Shown: in pieces, positions 32,543 through 40,179 of the stretch | Layout of the letters: every line of letters starts with the position of its first letter | How positions within the stretch are numbered: position 1 is the stretch's first letter | Source: an uncultured Pseudomonadota bacterium | GTDB lineage: Bacteria > Myxococcota_A > UBA796 > CAJQPC01 | Reading direction: 5' to 3' | Length of the DNA stretch: 64,000 nucleotides | Assembly (NCBI GenBank): GCA_913060515.1 | Contig: CAJXRZ010000006.1 | Span: 62,001 to 126,000, forward strand | Notes under the pieces: generated by a model | Seen by the model: the letters and a program-made list of their open reading frames with translations, nothing else | What the model was told of the DNA's origin: nothing | The model's database searches: none | Position numbers and translations under genes: made by a program

Positions 32543-34684
32543 ATGACCATCCTGATCCTGCTCTCTCTCGCTTGGGCAGCCCCTGAGCCCCAAGTCCTTC
32601 CCGAGTCCTCCGAGTTCAAGATCGAGGGCGCCGATTCTCTGGTCGAGTCGGCCTATGGTGCGCTCTCAAGTGGGGACTGGGTGTTGGCGGCCCGCGAGTT
32701 CGGCAGCTTGGTTGAAGGGGGGGCCGGCGACGAGGCCAGTGTGCTCCAGGGCTACGCCTTGTACCAAGCAGGCCTGCTGCGCGATGCACAGCGGGTCTTG
32801 GACGGGGTGCCTGGCTTGCAGGCCACACACCTCCGCGGCCTGGTCCTGGTGGATCGTGGGCAGCAGAGCGAAGGGCTGGCCTTGCTGCGCCAGGTTGAGG
32901 CGGAGGCAGAAGGCGGGCTGAAGGCTTCAGCCCGCTTGAATCTGGGCCGGGTGCTCTTGGATCAGGGGCAGAACGGCGCCGCCAAGTCCTCCTTTCAGCA
33001 GGCGCTGACCATGGCGGAGGAGCTTGGACTGCCAAACCTCGCCGAGGACGCCAGGCGCGGCCTGGACGCCGTCTCCGCTCAGGAGCAGGACAACCAAGGC
33101 AGCGCCGCAGCGGGCACCACCTCCTCGCTAAACGCGATGGCGGCGGCTCTGCGTCGGGGGGCGATGGGCGCCGCCGCCCAGCACCTGGAGCAGCTCGGAG
33201 TCCAGGCGGACACCCCCAGGGAACGTGTGGAGCTCAACCTGGCCAAGGGGGCCTATTACCGGGCCATCGGGAGTCCAGATGCAGCTGCTGAAGCGCTCAT
33301 GCTGGGACTCACGGACGCGCGCAGCGCGGGGCTGGCCTGGGAGACCGCTCAAGCCCTCTACGGTCTTGGAATCGCCCACAGCCTGGCGGGGCGTTTGGAT
33401 CTCGCCGTGAGCTTCTTGGCAGAAGCGGAGGCCGAAGCGCGCGCTGGAGGCTTTGAGGCCTCGGCTGTGGAAATCGGTCTGGAGCTTGGATTGACGGCGC
33501 TGCGTCTGGGGCGCGTGGACGTCGCTCAGGGCTATCTGGATCGCTCCAACGCAGCCTTGGCTGGAATGGACCATCCCGCTGCGCAGGCTCGGGCAGCGGA
33601 GCTCCAAGGTGCACTCAAGGCTCAGGCTCAAGACCATGCTGGGGCCACGGAGTCCTACACACGCGCCTTGGACTGGTACCAAGCAAAGGGCAGCTATGCC
33701 GACGCCGCTCGGGTGTGCGTGGGCTTGGTGCGGGTCAACGCAGGTCACGACATGAACGAGGCCAAGAAGTGGGGCGACCGCGCTGTCGCGCTGCACGGAC
33801 AGTTCTCGGACCCCTTGGGACCTGCCCATGTGGCATTGGCCATGGGACTTGGCTTGGCCGAGGCCAAGAAGATGGACGAGGCCTTGCTTCAGTTCGCCAC
33901 GGCCGCCGAGCTGGGGCGCGCAAGCGATCGACGCCAAGGCGCCTTCATCGCAGACACCGCGCAGCGCAACGCTGCCCAGGCGCTGGCTGTCTTGGGCGCC
34001 AGCCCTGAGGCGGCTGCACTGGCGGCGGCTCAAGGCTTGGAAGGGGTGACAGCCCACCACGGGGCGCTCTCGACCGCCCTACAGGAGTATGAGCAAGGCC
34101 TGGAGGCCTACCGACAGGGTCAGTATGTCGACGCCCAGCGACGCTTCGAGAGCAGCGGGAGTCGGCTCAAGGAACTCGGGGAGTTGGCCTACGCCGAACA
34201 GGCTGAGAAGGCCCTGCTGTGGGCCACCTACAATGTCGCTGTGAGCCTTCCCCCCAGCGAGAGTCTGGTGTTCTGGGCCGAGATTCTGGCGGATGCCCAG
34301 CGTTTGGATGAGCAGGAGCTTGAGGTTCGCTCTCAAGCCGAGCAGGCGGTCTCCTTGGCACAGATGGGCCAACCAAAGGCGGACGCGGCCCTAAAGAAGG
34401 CGGCAGAGAAGGCCGAGAAGAGCGGCTACCCGCGGGTCGCGGCTCGCTGCTACTCCGAGCTCTCTGGGCTCCCGGGGCCCCTCACCGAGCGTGCTGTCTG
34501 GGCGGAGAAGGCCTTCGCGCTTCAGCCCAACGCGAAGGGGTCGGTGTACGCGATGTACGGCGTCGCCGTTGACGCATACAACGCAGACGAGCTGGAGCTG
34601 GCCAGACGCTTGGCGCAGCAGGCTATGCCGCGCGCTGGCGAGCTTGAGGAGCCGCTGCAGGGAGTCATAGACGCCACTGAGTGA
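32543..34684 (+). CDS. Exported TPR-repeat protein
   Basis: A 713-aa protein with a signal peptide (MTILILLSLAWAAP) and then about 15 or more consecutive helical repeats. TPR-like phrases include QGYALYQAGLLRDAQRVL, LGRVLLDQGQNGAAKSSFQQAL and LGLTALRLGRVDVAQGYL. The Ala-rich composition (often AEAEA) is typical of long TPR solenoids. It probably acts as a periplasmic or surface scaffold. It is 9 bases downstream of the peptidase-like gene. Confidence 0.88.
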   Translation: MTILILLSLAWAAPEPQVLPESSEFKIEGADSLVESAYGALSSGDWVLAAREFGSLVEGGAGDEASVLQGYALYQAGLLRDAQRVLDGVPGLQATHLRGLVLVDRGQQSEGLALLRQVEAEAEGGLKASARLNLGRVLLDQGQNGAAKSSFQQALTMAEELGLPNLAEDARRGLDAVSAQEQDNQGSAAAGTTSSLNAMAAALRRGAMGAAAQHLEQLGVQADTPRERVELNLAKGAYYRAIGSPDAAAEALMLGLTDARSAGLAWETAQALYGLGIAHSLAGRLDLAVSFLAEAEAEARAGGFEASAVEIGLELGLTALRLGRVDVAQGYLDRSNAALAGMDHPAAQARAAELQGALKAQAQDHAGATESYTRALDWYQAKGSYADAARVCVGLVRVNAGHDMNEAKKWGDRAVALHGQFSDPLGPAHVALAMGLGLAEAKKMDEALLQFATAAELGRASDRRQGAFIADTAQRNAAQALAVLGASPEAAALAAAQGLEGVTAHHGALSTALQEYEQGLEAYRQGQYVDAQRRFESSGSRLKELGELAYAEQAEKALLWATYNVAVSLPPSESLVFWAEILADAQRLDEQELEVRSQAEQAVSLAQMGQPKADAALKKAAEKAEKSGYPRVAARCYSELSGLPGPLTERAVWAEKAFALQPNAKGSVYAMYGVAVDAYNADELELARRLAQQAMPRAGELEEPLQGVIDATE

Positions 34685-34731
34685 GGAACAATGGGGCCCC
34701 ATCGGGTCACGCTGCTGTTAGACTGCGCGCT

Positions 34732-35808
34732 ATGGCACGACGTTCAAAAGGCATCCCTGTGTCCGAGCTCGCCTCGGATCTCCGCATCAGCCCCTCCGAG
34801 CTGCGACGCCGCTTGGGCCAAGCTGGCCTGCTCCGGCATGTTCAGCCCGACGACTCGATTCCCACTGCCTTGGTAGACAACGTCGCCACTGCTGTGCGCC
34901 GACAAGGTGCGGCCGAGACCAAGGCTCCGAGCAAGGGCTTGGACCTGGACTCTCTGATGGCAGCCACCGGGGTCAAGCCCATGAAGCGCGGGGGGGCTCC
35001 CAGGCCTCAACAAGCCCCGCGTCACCGGGACCCAAAGGCACCCAGCGCGGCACAAGCCCCTCTGCAGGAGCTCGCAGCCCGCTTGGTGAGAGCCAAGAGT
35101 GCGAACGCCGAGCTGGCGAACAAGAACCGAGAGCTGGAGCAAGAGCTCGACACGCTGCGCCTCACGCTGGCCAAGACCCAGGCGCGCGCCCTGGAAGCTC
35201 AGGAGAGTGCTCTCGCCCTCCAGGTGAGCAAGGGCGAGGATGGGGAGTCGGCCAAGCTCAACGACCTGTTGGAGACCCGTGGCCTGATCGGCGAGGATGA
35301 GCGCAATGCGGCCATCCGTGCGCTCATCGAAGTGCGTCGTTGGGACGCCTTGGCCGCCGGGCTTCAGCCCTTGGAGCCCAGCGCCGCACGCAGCGCTTTG
35401 GAGCTCTATGTGGTCATGGCTTGCGGCCGTGGCCAGTGCGAGGCGCCGAAGGGCATGGGTTTGGTGCAAGTCACGCCGAGTCGCTGCGAGGTCTGCGGGG
35501 GAGAGGGGCCCAAGCGCCACCTGCGCCGCCTCGGAGACGCCATGTTGCTGCACGGACTGCGCCGGGTTGCCCTGGTGGGTGGTCCTGCCGGCTATCGACG
35601 CCTGGTGCGCGAGAACCTGGACGAGCGGATCAAGATGCTCACCGGTTCCAAGGCGGCTGCCGTGGATCTGGAGGGGATCCAGTGCTTGATTCTCTGGGGG
35701 GATACCCCGGCTCCTGAGACCGCCGTCGCGACCTTGCGTGTACAGGGGCGTGGTCTGGTGCAGCTCGTTGATGCGGTTCGAGCGGGTTTTGCGGCGGGGC
35801 TCGCCTGA
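34732..35808 (+). CDS. HTH + coiled-coil + zinc-knuckle protein, unknown
   Basis: A 358-aa protein. The N-terminal about 45 residues (VSELASDLRISPSELRRRLGQAGL) are a helix-turn-helix like the IF2_N/MerR type. A basic Pro/Lys linker follows, then a coiled coil (about residues 118-180), a domain with four Cys (CGRGQC and CEVCGGEG, about 230-265), and a C-terminal alpha/beta segment with RRVALVGGPAGYRRLVREN (about 275-300) that resembles DUF2325-like folds. Cytoplasmic. Its last codon overlaps the CTG proposed as start of the next gene. Confidence 0.8.
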   Translation: MARRSKGIPVSELASDLRISPSELRRRLGQAGLLRHVQPDDSIPTALVDNVATAVRRQGAAETKAPSKGLDLDSLMAATGVKPMKRGGAPRPQQAPRHRDPKAPSAAQAPLQELAARLVRAKSANAELANKNRELEQELDTLRLTLAKTQARALEAQESALALQVSKGEDGESAKLNDLLETRGLIGEDERNAAIRALIEVRRWDALAAGLQPLEPSAARSALELYVVMACGRGQCEAPKGMGLVQVTPSRCEVCGGEGPKRHLRRLGDAMLLHGLRRVALVGGPAGYRRLVRENLDERIKMLTGSKAAAVDLEGIQCLILWGDTPAPETAVATLRVQGRGLVQLVDAVRAGFAAGLA

Positions 35809-36668
35809 CTCCGAGCCTCACTCTGGGGCTGATTGCCTCTTTGGGGTGCGCGCCTCTGCTCCCGGAGCACGTGCTGGCTCTGCCTGGGCAAGTCCCAGCG
35901 GAGGTCATGGAAGGGGCCAGGGGCTTTGGTGCCTCGATGGCGTGGGTCGACGGCGAGCTCGCCGTTGCAGGAGATGGGGAGTTGTCTTGGAGAGGGGAAC
36001 GTTGGCCCATGGAAGGGGTGATCTCGGTCTGGGCGGGGCCCTCCGGTCCACAGCTCGCGCGCCCAGATGGTGTCTTCGATGTCCGGTTGGAGCAGCAGCT
36101 CTACAGCGGGCCGGTGGTGGCGGCCCACGGGGATGCAGCGGGCTTTGTGGTGGCCTCGCAGGCGGAGCTCATCCAAGGTGAACGCTCTACGCCCATCTCA
36201 GGGGTTCGGCGCATCTGGGTGGAGGGGGAAAAAGTGCTCCTCCTCCGCTGCTCAGAGTCCCGCTGTTGGGCTGAGTTGGAGGGAGAGGAGCTGGGGGGCG
36301 CCGAGCGAGCCAGCGCCCTGGGCTTCCACGATGGAGAGCCGGTGTGGGGCGTACCGGCGATGGAGGAGGGGGAGGAGGCTCAAGGCGCCATTTGGGACCG
36401 TCAGGGCGTGCGCCTTGAGGGCCTGGTGGGCGAGCACCTGGGCCAGGCCCTGTGCCAGGACTTTGGGGCCGGTGAGCACAACCTGAAGACTCTGCCGAAC
36501 CAGAGTCGGGTGCGCAGCCTTGGGGGAGGTCTGGAGGTGGCCATCGCCTCGGGTAGAGAGGCGGCTCCGATGACTCTGGCCTGCAACGAAGACCACCTGG
36601 CCATTGGGCAACCCACTTGGGCAGAAGGCGGCCGGGTGTGGGTGCTCGAACGTCCCCTCGGGCACTAA
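35805..36668 (+). CDS. Putative lipoprotein/secreted protein, probable CTG start
   Basis: About 288 aa. The frame can be read from TTG 35841, but that removes half a signal peptide. Reading from CTG 35805, which overlaps the upstream TGA (CTGA), gives TPSLTLGLIASLGCAPLLP: a hydrophobic signal ending at a Cys (lipobox-like, though -3 is Ser). No ATG, GTG or TTG lies between the previous in-frame stop (35769) and 35841. The mature part is beta-rich with repeated W/G strands, like a propeller (ELAVAGDGELSWRGERWP, GRVWVLERP). Function unknown. Confidence 0.7.
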   Translation: MTPSLTLGLIASLGCAPLLPEHVLALPGQVPAEVMEGARGFGASMAWVDGELAVAGDGELSWRGERWPMEGVISVWAGPSGPQLARPDGVFDVRLEQQLYSGPVVAAHGDAAGFVVASQAELIQGERSTPISGVRRIWVEGEKVLLLRCSESRCWAELEGEELGGAERASALGFHDGEPVWGVPAMEEGEEAQGAIWDRQGVRLEGLVGEHLGQALCQDFGAGEHNLKTLPNQSRVRSLGGGLEVAIASGREAAPMTLACNEDHLAIGQPTWAEGGRVWVLERPLGH

Positions 36669-36691
36669 AGCCTCTGCGATCCAGATCCGTT

Positions 36692-37591
36692 GTGCTGCTT
36701 GTGCGACAACCAATCCCAGGCATCCTACGCAGCTTGCCCGCCAAGCGGCTGCTCCTACTCCATCAGCGCCACCACGGTGCAGCTCGGGTGGTCGCCGCCT
36801 CCAAGCCAGGACGACCCATTTGCCTGGGTTCGGAGCGGGTGGCCAGCCTGGAGTGCTCCGGTCCCCAGGACGCCTGTGAGCTCTTGAGCCAGGCGCTTGA
36901 GGCCCTTGTAGAGGTAGACCAGCAGTCGGAGCAGCGCTTGGAGGCCGTGCGAACCAAGCTCATGGCCTTGGTCTCTCGCGTTCGGGCCGCGGACGGAATG
37001 CTGCAGCGGCTGCTCCGAGAAGACCAAGAGGGCGACCGGCACACCGAGGCCCTGACGGCTGCCGCCTTGCGGGACCCCTTGACGGGTCTGTTGAACCGCC
37101 GTGCGTTCATGGCGCTGGCCGGAGACGTTGCCCGTGGCGCGAGCCTTCGGGACGAGGAACTCAGCCTGATATTCTTGGACTTGGACCACTTCAAGCGCGT
37201 CAATGACACCCACGGACACGCGGCAGGCGATGCGGTCTTGGTCGACGTAGCAGACACGCTTCGGGCTTGCGCCAGGCGCTCGGATCTGGTCGCGCGCTGG
37301 GGCGGAGAGGAGTTCGTTCTGCTCTTGGATTCGTGCTCCTTGGCGCAAGGCCTCGCCCTAGGAGAGCGTCTGTTGGATGCCTTGAGGGCCAAGGAGCACC
37401 GCCTCTTGCCGTCGGATTGGCAGGTGACCGCTTCCATCGGTGTCGCCACGGACGGGGTCGGCAGCGAGTCCACCAAAGAGGCCATCGAGGCCCTGATCCA
37501 AGTCGCTGACGAACGGGCCTATGCGGCCAAGCGCGGGGGGAGGGATCGTGTAGTTCCGGACCCCTCGTTGGGCTTTTGCCAAGTCGCTTGA
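36692..37591 (+). CDS. Diguanylate cyclase (GGDEF)
   Basis: About 299 aa. The C-terminal GGDEF domain (about residues 125-290) is complete: DPLTGLLNRRAF, the metal-binding FLDLDHFK, NDTHGHAAGD, and active GGEEF (about 210). An inhibitory RxxD site (RRSD) lies before the active loop, so product inhibition by c-di-GMP is likely. The N-terminal part has a basic stretch and a coiled coil (about 60-115) as dimerisation input. It makes c-di-GMP from GTP in the cytoplasm. The frame extends upstream into the previous gene; GTG 36692 is my choice of start. Confidence 0.9.
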   Translation: MLLVRQPIPGILRSLPAKRLLLLHQRHHGAARVVAASKPGRPICLGSERVASLECSGPQDACELLSQALEALVEVDQQSEQRLEAVRTKLMALVSRVRAADGMLQRLLREDQEGDRHTEALTAAALRDPLTGLLNRRAFMALAGDVARGASLRDEELSLIFLDLDHFKRVNDTHGHAAGDAVLVDVADTLRACARRSDLVARWGGEEFVLLLDSCSLAQGLALGERLLDALRAKEHRLLPSDWQVTASIGVATDGVGSESTKEAIEALIQVADERAYAAKRGGRDRVVPDPSLGFCQVA

Positions 37592-37605
37592 CCCCGGTCT
37601 CTCCC

Positions 37606-37629
37606 ACCCTTAAAGCCGAAGGGTGAGGG
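37606..37629 (+). promoter_or_regulatory. Hairpin enclosing the start of the Hfq-like gene
   Basis: Stem accctt (37606-37611) / aagggt (37619-37624) with a 7-base loop, extended by ccc/ggg across a two-base bulge. It contains part of the GTG start (37623-37625) of the next gene. It could hinder initiation or act as a weak terminator of the upstream gene. Short, so only suggestive. Confidence 0.3.
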
Positions 37630-38378
37630 AAAAATCAGACACCCCCCGCAAGGGGCGACGAAAAACACGGGATGCGGCCTTAGAAAGGCGCATCGCTCTC
37701 TTGGAGTCCCGCAACGGTTTGACCCATGCGATGGCTGCCCAAGTGGCCAGTGGTCACGTCGATCTGGACACCGTCTTGCAGCGCATGGCCCTGCAAGCCA
37801 AGGTCGACTCGCTCATGCGGCGCCACGACTTGGCGCGGGCCTTGGCCACTCAAGTGGCAATGGGCCAGGCTGACCTGGACCGGGTGCTCTTCAAGCGCCG
37901 CATGCAGGAGCACTTCTCCGAGATGGGGAGCCGCAGCATCCTCCTGCAGTCCCTCGCTGAGAAGACTCCGCTCTACATGTGTCTGCATGGTCAGCGGCAC
38001 CTTGAGGGGCCCATCGCTGCTGTGGACCAGTATGAGTTCACCTTTGGGGATGAAGCGATTCACAAGCTTCAGCTCAAGTGGGCCTGTGCGCTCTCGGACA
38101 AGAAGAAGGCGCGCCGTGCTTTGGGCTGGAACAAGGAGCGCAAAGCCGCTCCCAGAGAGCCCGTCTGGAAACCTCAGGAGCGCTTCTGTTGCTCCAACAA
38201 GCGCCTCTTCACCTTGATGGACCGCGAGCGCACCATTCAACTCCAGCTCCTCGAAGGGGAGCAGTTCACCGGGCAGGTGAAGTGGGTCGGCCGCTTTGAG
38301 TTTGCGATGACCGTCAAGGGGGGCATCGAGTTGGTCATCTTCCGGCACGCGCTGGAGTCCCTCAAGGAGATGGGCTGA
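37623..38378 (+). CDS. Protein with two Hfq/Sm-like domains and N-terminal helical repeats
   Basis: A 251-aa cytoplasmic protein. Residues about 105-157 (LLQSLAEKTPLYMCLHGQ, then LEGPIAAVDQYEF) and about 195-248 (LQLLEGEQFTGQVKWVGRFEF, then IELVIFRHALESL) each follow the Hfq/LSm pattern: strand - NG/HG/EG turn - L/FxGxI/V - DQ/GR-F/Y-EF - strand with KHAI-like KWACAL or RHALES. The N-terminus has two about 31-residue repeats (about 27-57 and 63-93, sharing AxQVAxGxxDLDxVL). If folded as tandem Sm, three chains could make a pseudo-hexamer that binds RNA. The start is GTG in a hairpin, with no clear SD. It overlaps the next ATG. Confidence 0.7.
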   Translation: MREKSDTPRKGRRKTRDAALERRIALLESRNGLTHAMAAQVASGHVDLDTVLQRMALQAKVDSLMRRHDLARALATQVAMGQADLDRVLFKRRMQEHFSEMGSRSILLQSLAEKTPLYMCLHGQRHLEGPIAAVDQYEFTFGDEAIHKLQLKWACALSDKKKARRALGWNKERKAAPREPVWKPQERFCCSNKRLFTLMDRERTIQLQLLEGEQFTGQVKWVGRFEFAMTVKGGIELVIFRHALESLKEMG

Positions 38379-38707
38379 TGGACGCCACCGTCGAGCGCCC
38401 AGGAAAGGGAGCCGTCGGCCCGGTGCCCATCGGGTTGAGTCTCTGGGTGGGACAACGGCCCGTTCTCGAGGAGCGGGTCATCTTCTTGGACCGGCCGGAT
38501 CCGCGTCGCGTGCCCGCGTGGCCCGACGGACGTGTGAGCTTGAATGGCCGCAGCTGGTGGCTGATCGGACACGGCCTGGAAGAGGAGTTCGAGTGGGCTG
38601 GGCACACCTGGCTCCGGCACCAGGCCCAACTCTGGGACGAGGACCGAGACTGCGTTGTGGGCACCTACTACTGGTGCGTACAAGCAGGCCCCGCCGCAGC
38701 GGGATAG
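38378..38707 (+). CDS. Small hypothetical protein coupled to the Hfq-like gene
   Basis: A 109-aa protein, beta-rich, with conserved-looking Trp/Gly/His positions (RSWWLIGHGLEEEFEWAGHTW) and two Cys near the C-terminus. It begins in the overlap TGATG with the previous gene. No domain recognised. It lies in the operon between the Hfq-like gene and an RdgC-like pair. Confidence 0.65.
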   Translation: MDATVERPGKGAVGPVPIGLSLWVGQRPVLEERVIFLDRPDPRRVPAWPDGRVSLNGRSWWLIGHGLEEEFEWAGHTWLRHQAQLWDEDRDCVVGTYYWCVQAGPAAAG

Positions 38708-38744
38708 GCCACCCCGCCACAGACCCCGCAGAACGGAGGATCCC

Positions 38745-39353
38745 TTGGGCATCCTAAAGGGGCCGCTGTCGGCCCGTCGCTATTCCGTGCTCGGAGAGCC
38801 CCCAGAGGGCTTCCGAATCACCTACACCGAAGCTCTGAACGCCTTTGCGTTCCATGAGCCGGCGTCCAAGACCAAGACCGAAGAGGTGCATGGCTGGGTT
38901 CTGAGCCAGAACCTCTTGGACAATGATTTCAGTGATTTGGACCAGTGGTTGTTCAACCACTACGCCATCTTCCAGCTGCGCACGGACGTCAAGCGCCTGC
39001 CGAGCAACTACTTCAAGGCCCACTTGGAGAGGGAGTGCAAGGCTTGGTGTGAGGCCGAGGGCAAGGAGCGCATTCCGCGCAACATCAAGCAAGAGCTCAA
39101 GGACAACCTGGAGTTCGAGTGGCTGACTCGGGCCTTTCCGACCGTTCGCACGACGGAAGCCTGCTGGAACATGGCCGAGGGCTACGTGCTCTTTCACAGC
39201 CACAGCGACAAGGCCAACGACACCTTCCGCAAGCTCTTCCTGCAGACCTTCTCTCTTGAGTTGTCGCCGGTGAACCCCCTGGACCTGCTGCCTGAAGAGC
39301 TGGCCGACGCCCTTGAGCAGACCGGTGGAACCGATCTGCGGATGGAGACCTGA
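38745..39353 (+). CDS. RdgC-like protein, N-terminal part
   Basis: About 202 aa, start TTG 38745 with SD ggagga (38735-38740). It resembles the N-terminal half of RdgC, a ring-shaped DNA-binding protein that tempers RecA and recombination: VHGWVLS near the N-terminus, LPSNYFKAHLEREC, IPRNIKQELK and LTRAFPTVRTTEACWN, with SHSDKANDTFRKLF later. Normal RdgC continues for another about 100-150 residues in one chain; here the chain stops after SPVNPLDLLPEELADAL and the next gene begins two bases downstream. Assignment is by remembered pattern. Confidence 0.6.
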   Translation: MGILKGPLSARRYSVLGEPPEGFRITYTEALNAFAFHEPASKTKTEEVHGWVLSQNLLDNDFSDLDQWLFNHYAIFQLRTDVKRLPSNYFKAHLERECKAWCEAEGKERIPRNIKQELKDNLEFEWLTRAFPTVRTTEACWNMAEGYVLFHSHSDKANDTFRKLFLQTFSLELSPVNPLDLLPEELADALEQTGGTDLRMET

Positions 39354-39355
39354 TC

Positions 39356-39892
39356 ATGGACGACGAGCGCGCAGTTCTGGGGCACTTGCCTGCAGACTTT
39401 TTGACCTGGATCTGGTTCACCACGGAGAAGAGCGGCGGCAGCCTGATCTTGGAAGAGATCGGTGGCATCGACTGCTACATCGACGACCGAATCGCCTTCC
39501 GCGCGATGGAGGACGACAAGTCCCGCGCCGTGCTGACGGGGGAGAACGCCGCCAACACTCTAGAGGCACGTGCTGCCCTGGCTGGTGGACGCGTCGTCAA
39601 AGAGATTCGCCTGGCCATCAAGCGCGAGGACCGGGAGTACTCCGTGAGTCTGCGCGGTGAGCTCCTGGAGATCTCCGGCGCCAAGCTCCCTGGCATGGTG
39701 AAGGGGGCCATCGAAGAGGTGCTCTACGACCGCATGTACCTCTACGAGGAGCTGCACAGCATCGTGACGGCCCTGTTGACCCGCTACGCGACCGAGCGTG
39801 TCGCCGAGGACTGGAAGGAGGTCAAGGTGCCAGAAATGCGCGCCTGGGTGTCCGATGCGCTGGCCTCTGTTGCCGGTGACCAGATCCCTTGA
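39356..39892 (+). CDS. RdgC-like protein, C-terminal part
   Basis: A 178-aa protein that looks like the second half of longer RdgC-like proteins: LPADFLTWIWFTTEKSGG, IDDRIAF, LEARAALAGGRVVKEIRLAI and SLRGELLEISGAKLP, then a helical C-terminus (VLYDRMYLYEELHSIVTALLTRYATERV). Its ATG follows the preceding stop by two bases. The two genes probably work as one protein in two chains, or reflect an old frameshift or gene split. A tRNA gene lies 64 bases downstream. Confidence 0.6.
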   Translation: MDDERAVLGHLPADFLTWIWFTTEKSGGSLILEEIGGIDCYIDDRIAFRAMEDDKSRAVLTGENAANTLEARAALAGGRVVKEIRLAIKREDREYSVSLRGELLEISGAKLPGMVKGAIEEVLYDRMYLYEELHSIVTALLTRYATERVAEDWKEVKVPEMRAWVSDALASVAGDQIP

Positions 39893-39956
39893 CAGGAACA
39901 GGGCCCACGTTAATCGGCGGGGGTTCCGTGGGACCTATGGGTCATGCGGCGGGTGA

Positions 39957-40033
39957 GCGCGGTTAGCTCAGCTGGATAGAGCGCTGGCCTCCGAAGCCAG
40001 AGGTCACAGGTTCGAATCCTGTACCGCGTACCA
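39957..40033 (+). tRNA. tRNA-Arg (anticodon CCG)
   Basis: A complete cloverleaf: acceptor gcgcggt / accgcgt (G1-U72 wobble), D-arm, anticodon stem ctggc/gccag with loop ctccgaa (anticodon CCG at 39991-39993, reading CGG), T-arm acagg-ttcgaat-cctgt, discriminator A and an encoded CCA end (40031-40033). No attachment-site repeat or integrase is seen next to it. Confidence 0.96.
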
Positions 40034-40179
40034 CCCCGCCCCCCCCCACGGATCCAACGCTTCTTTCGCTCCGCGCAGGGGTTGCTGTGGGCAAAGCAAT
40101 GTCGCCCTAGCAGAGGTGCGCCTTGGACGGGCCTGGGTAGCTAAGATAGCCCTAAGAAGCAAATCGGAGACGGCGCGTA

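Noticed and set aside
40039-40047. Run of nine C as a phase-variation tract
   Set aside because: It lies between the tRNA end and the next gene, not within a reading frame or a promoter spacer, so no switching effect is evident.
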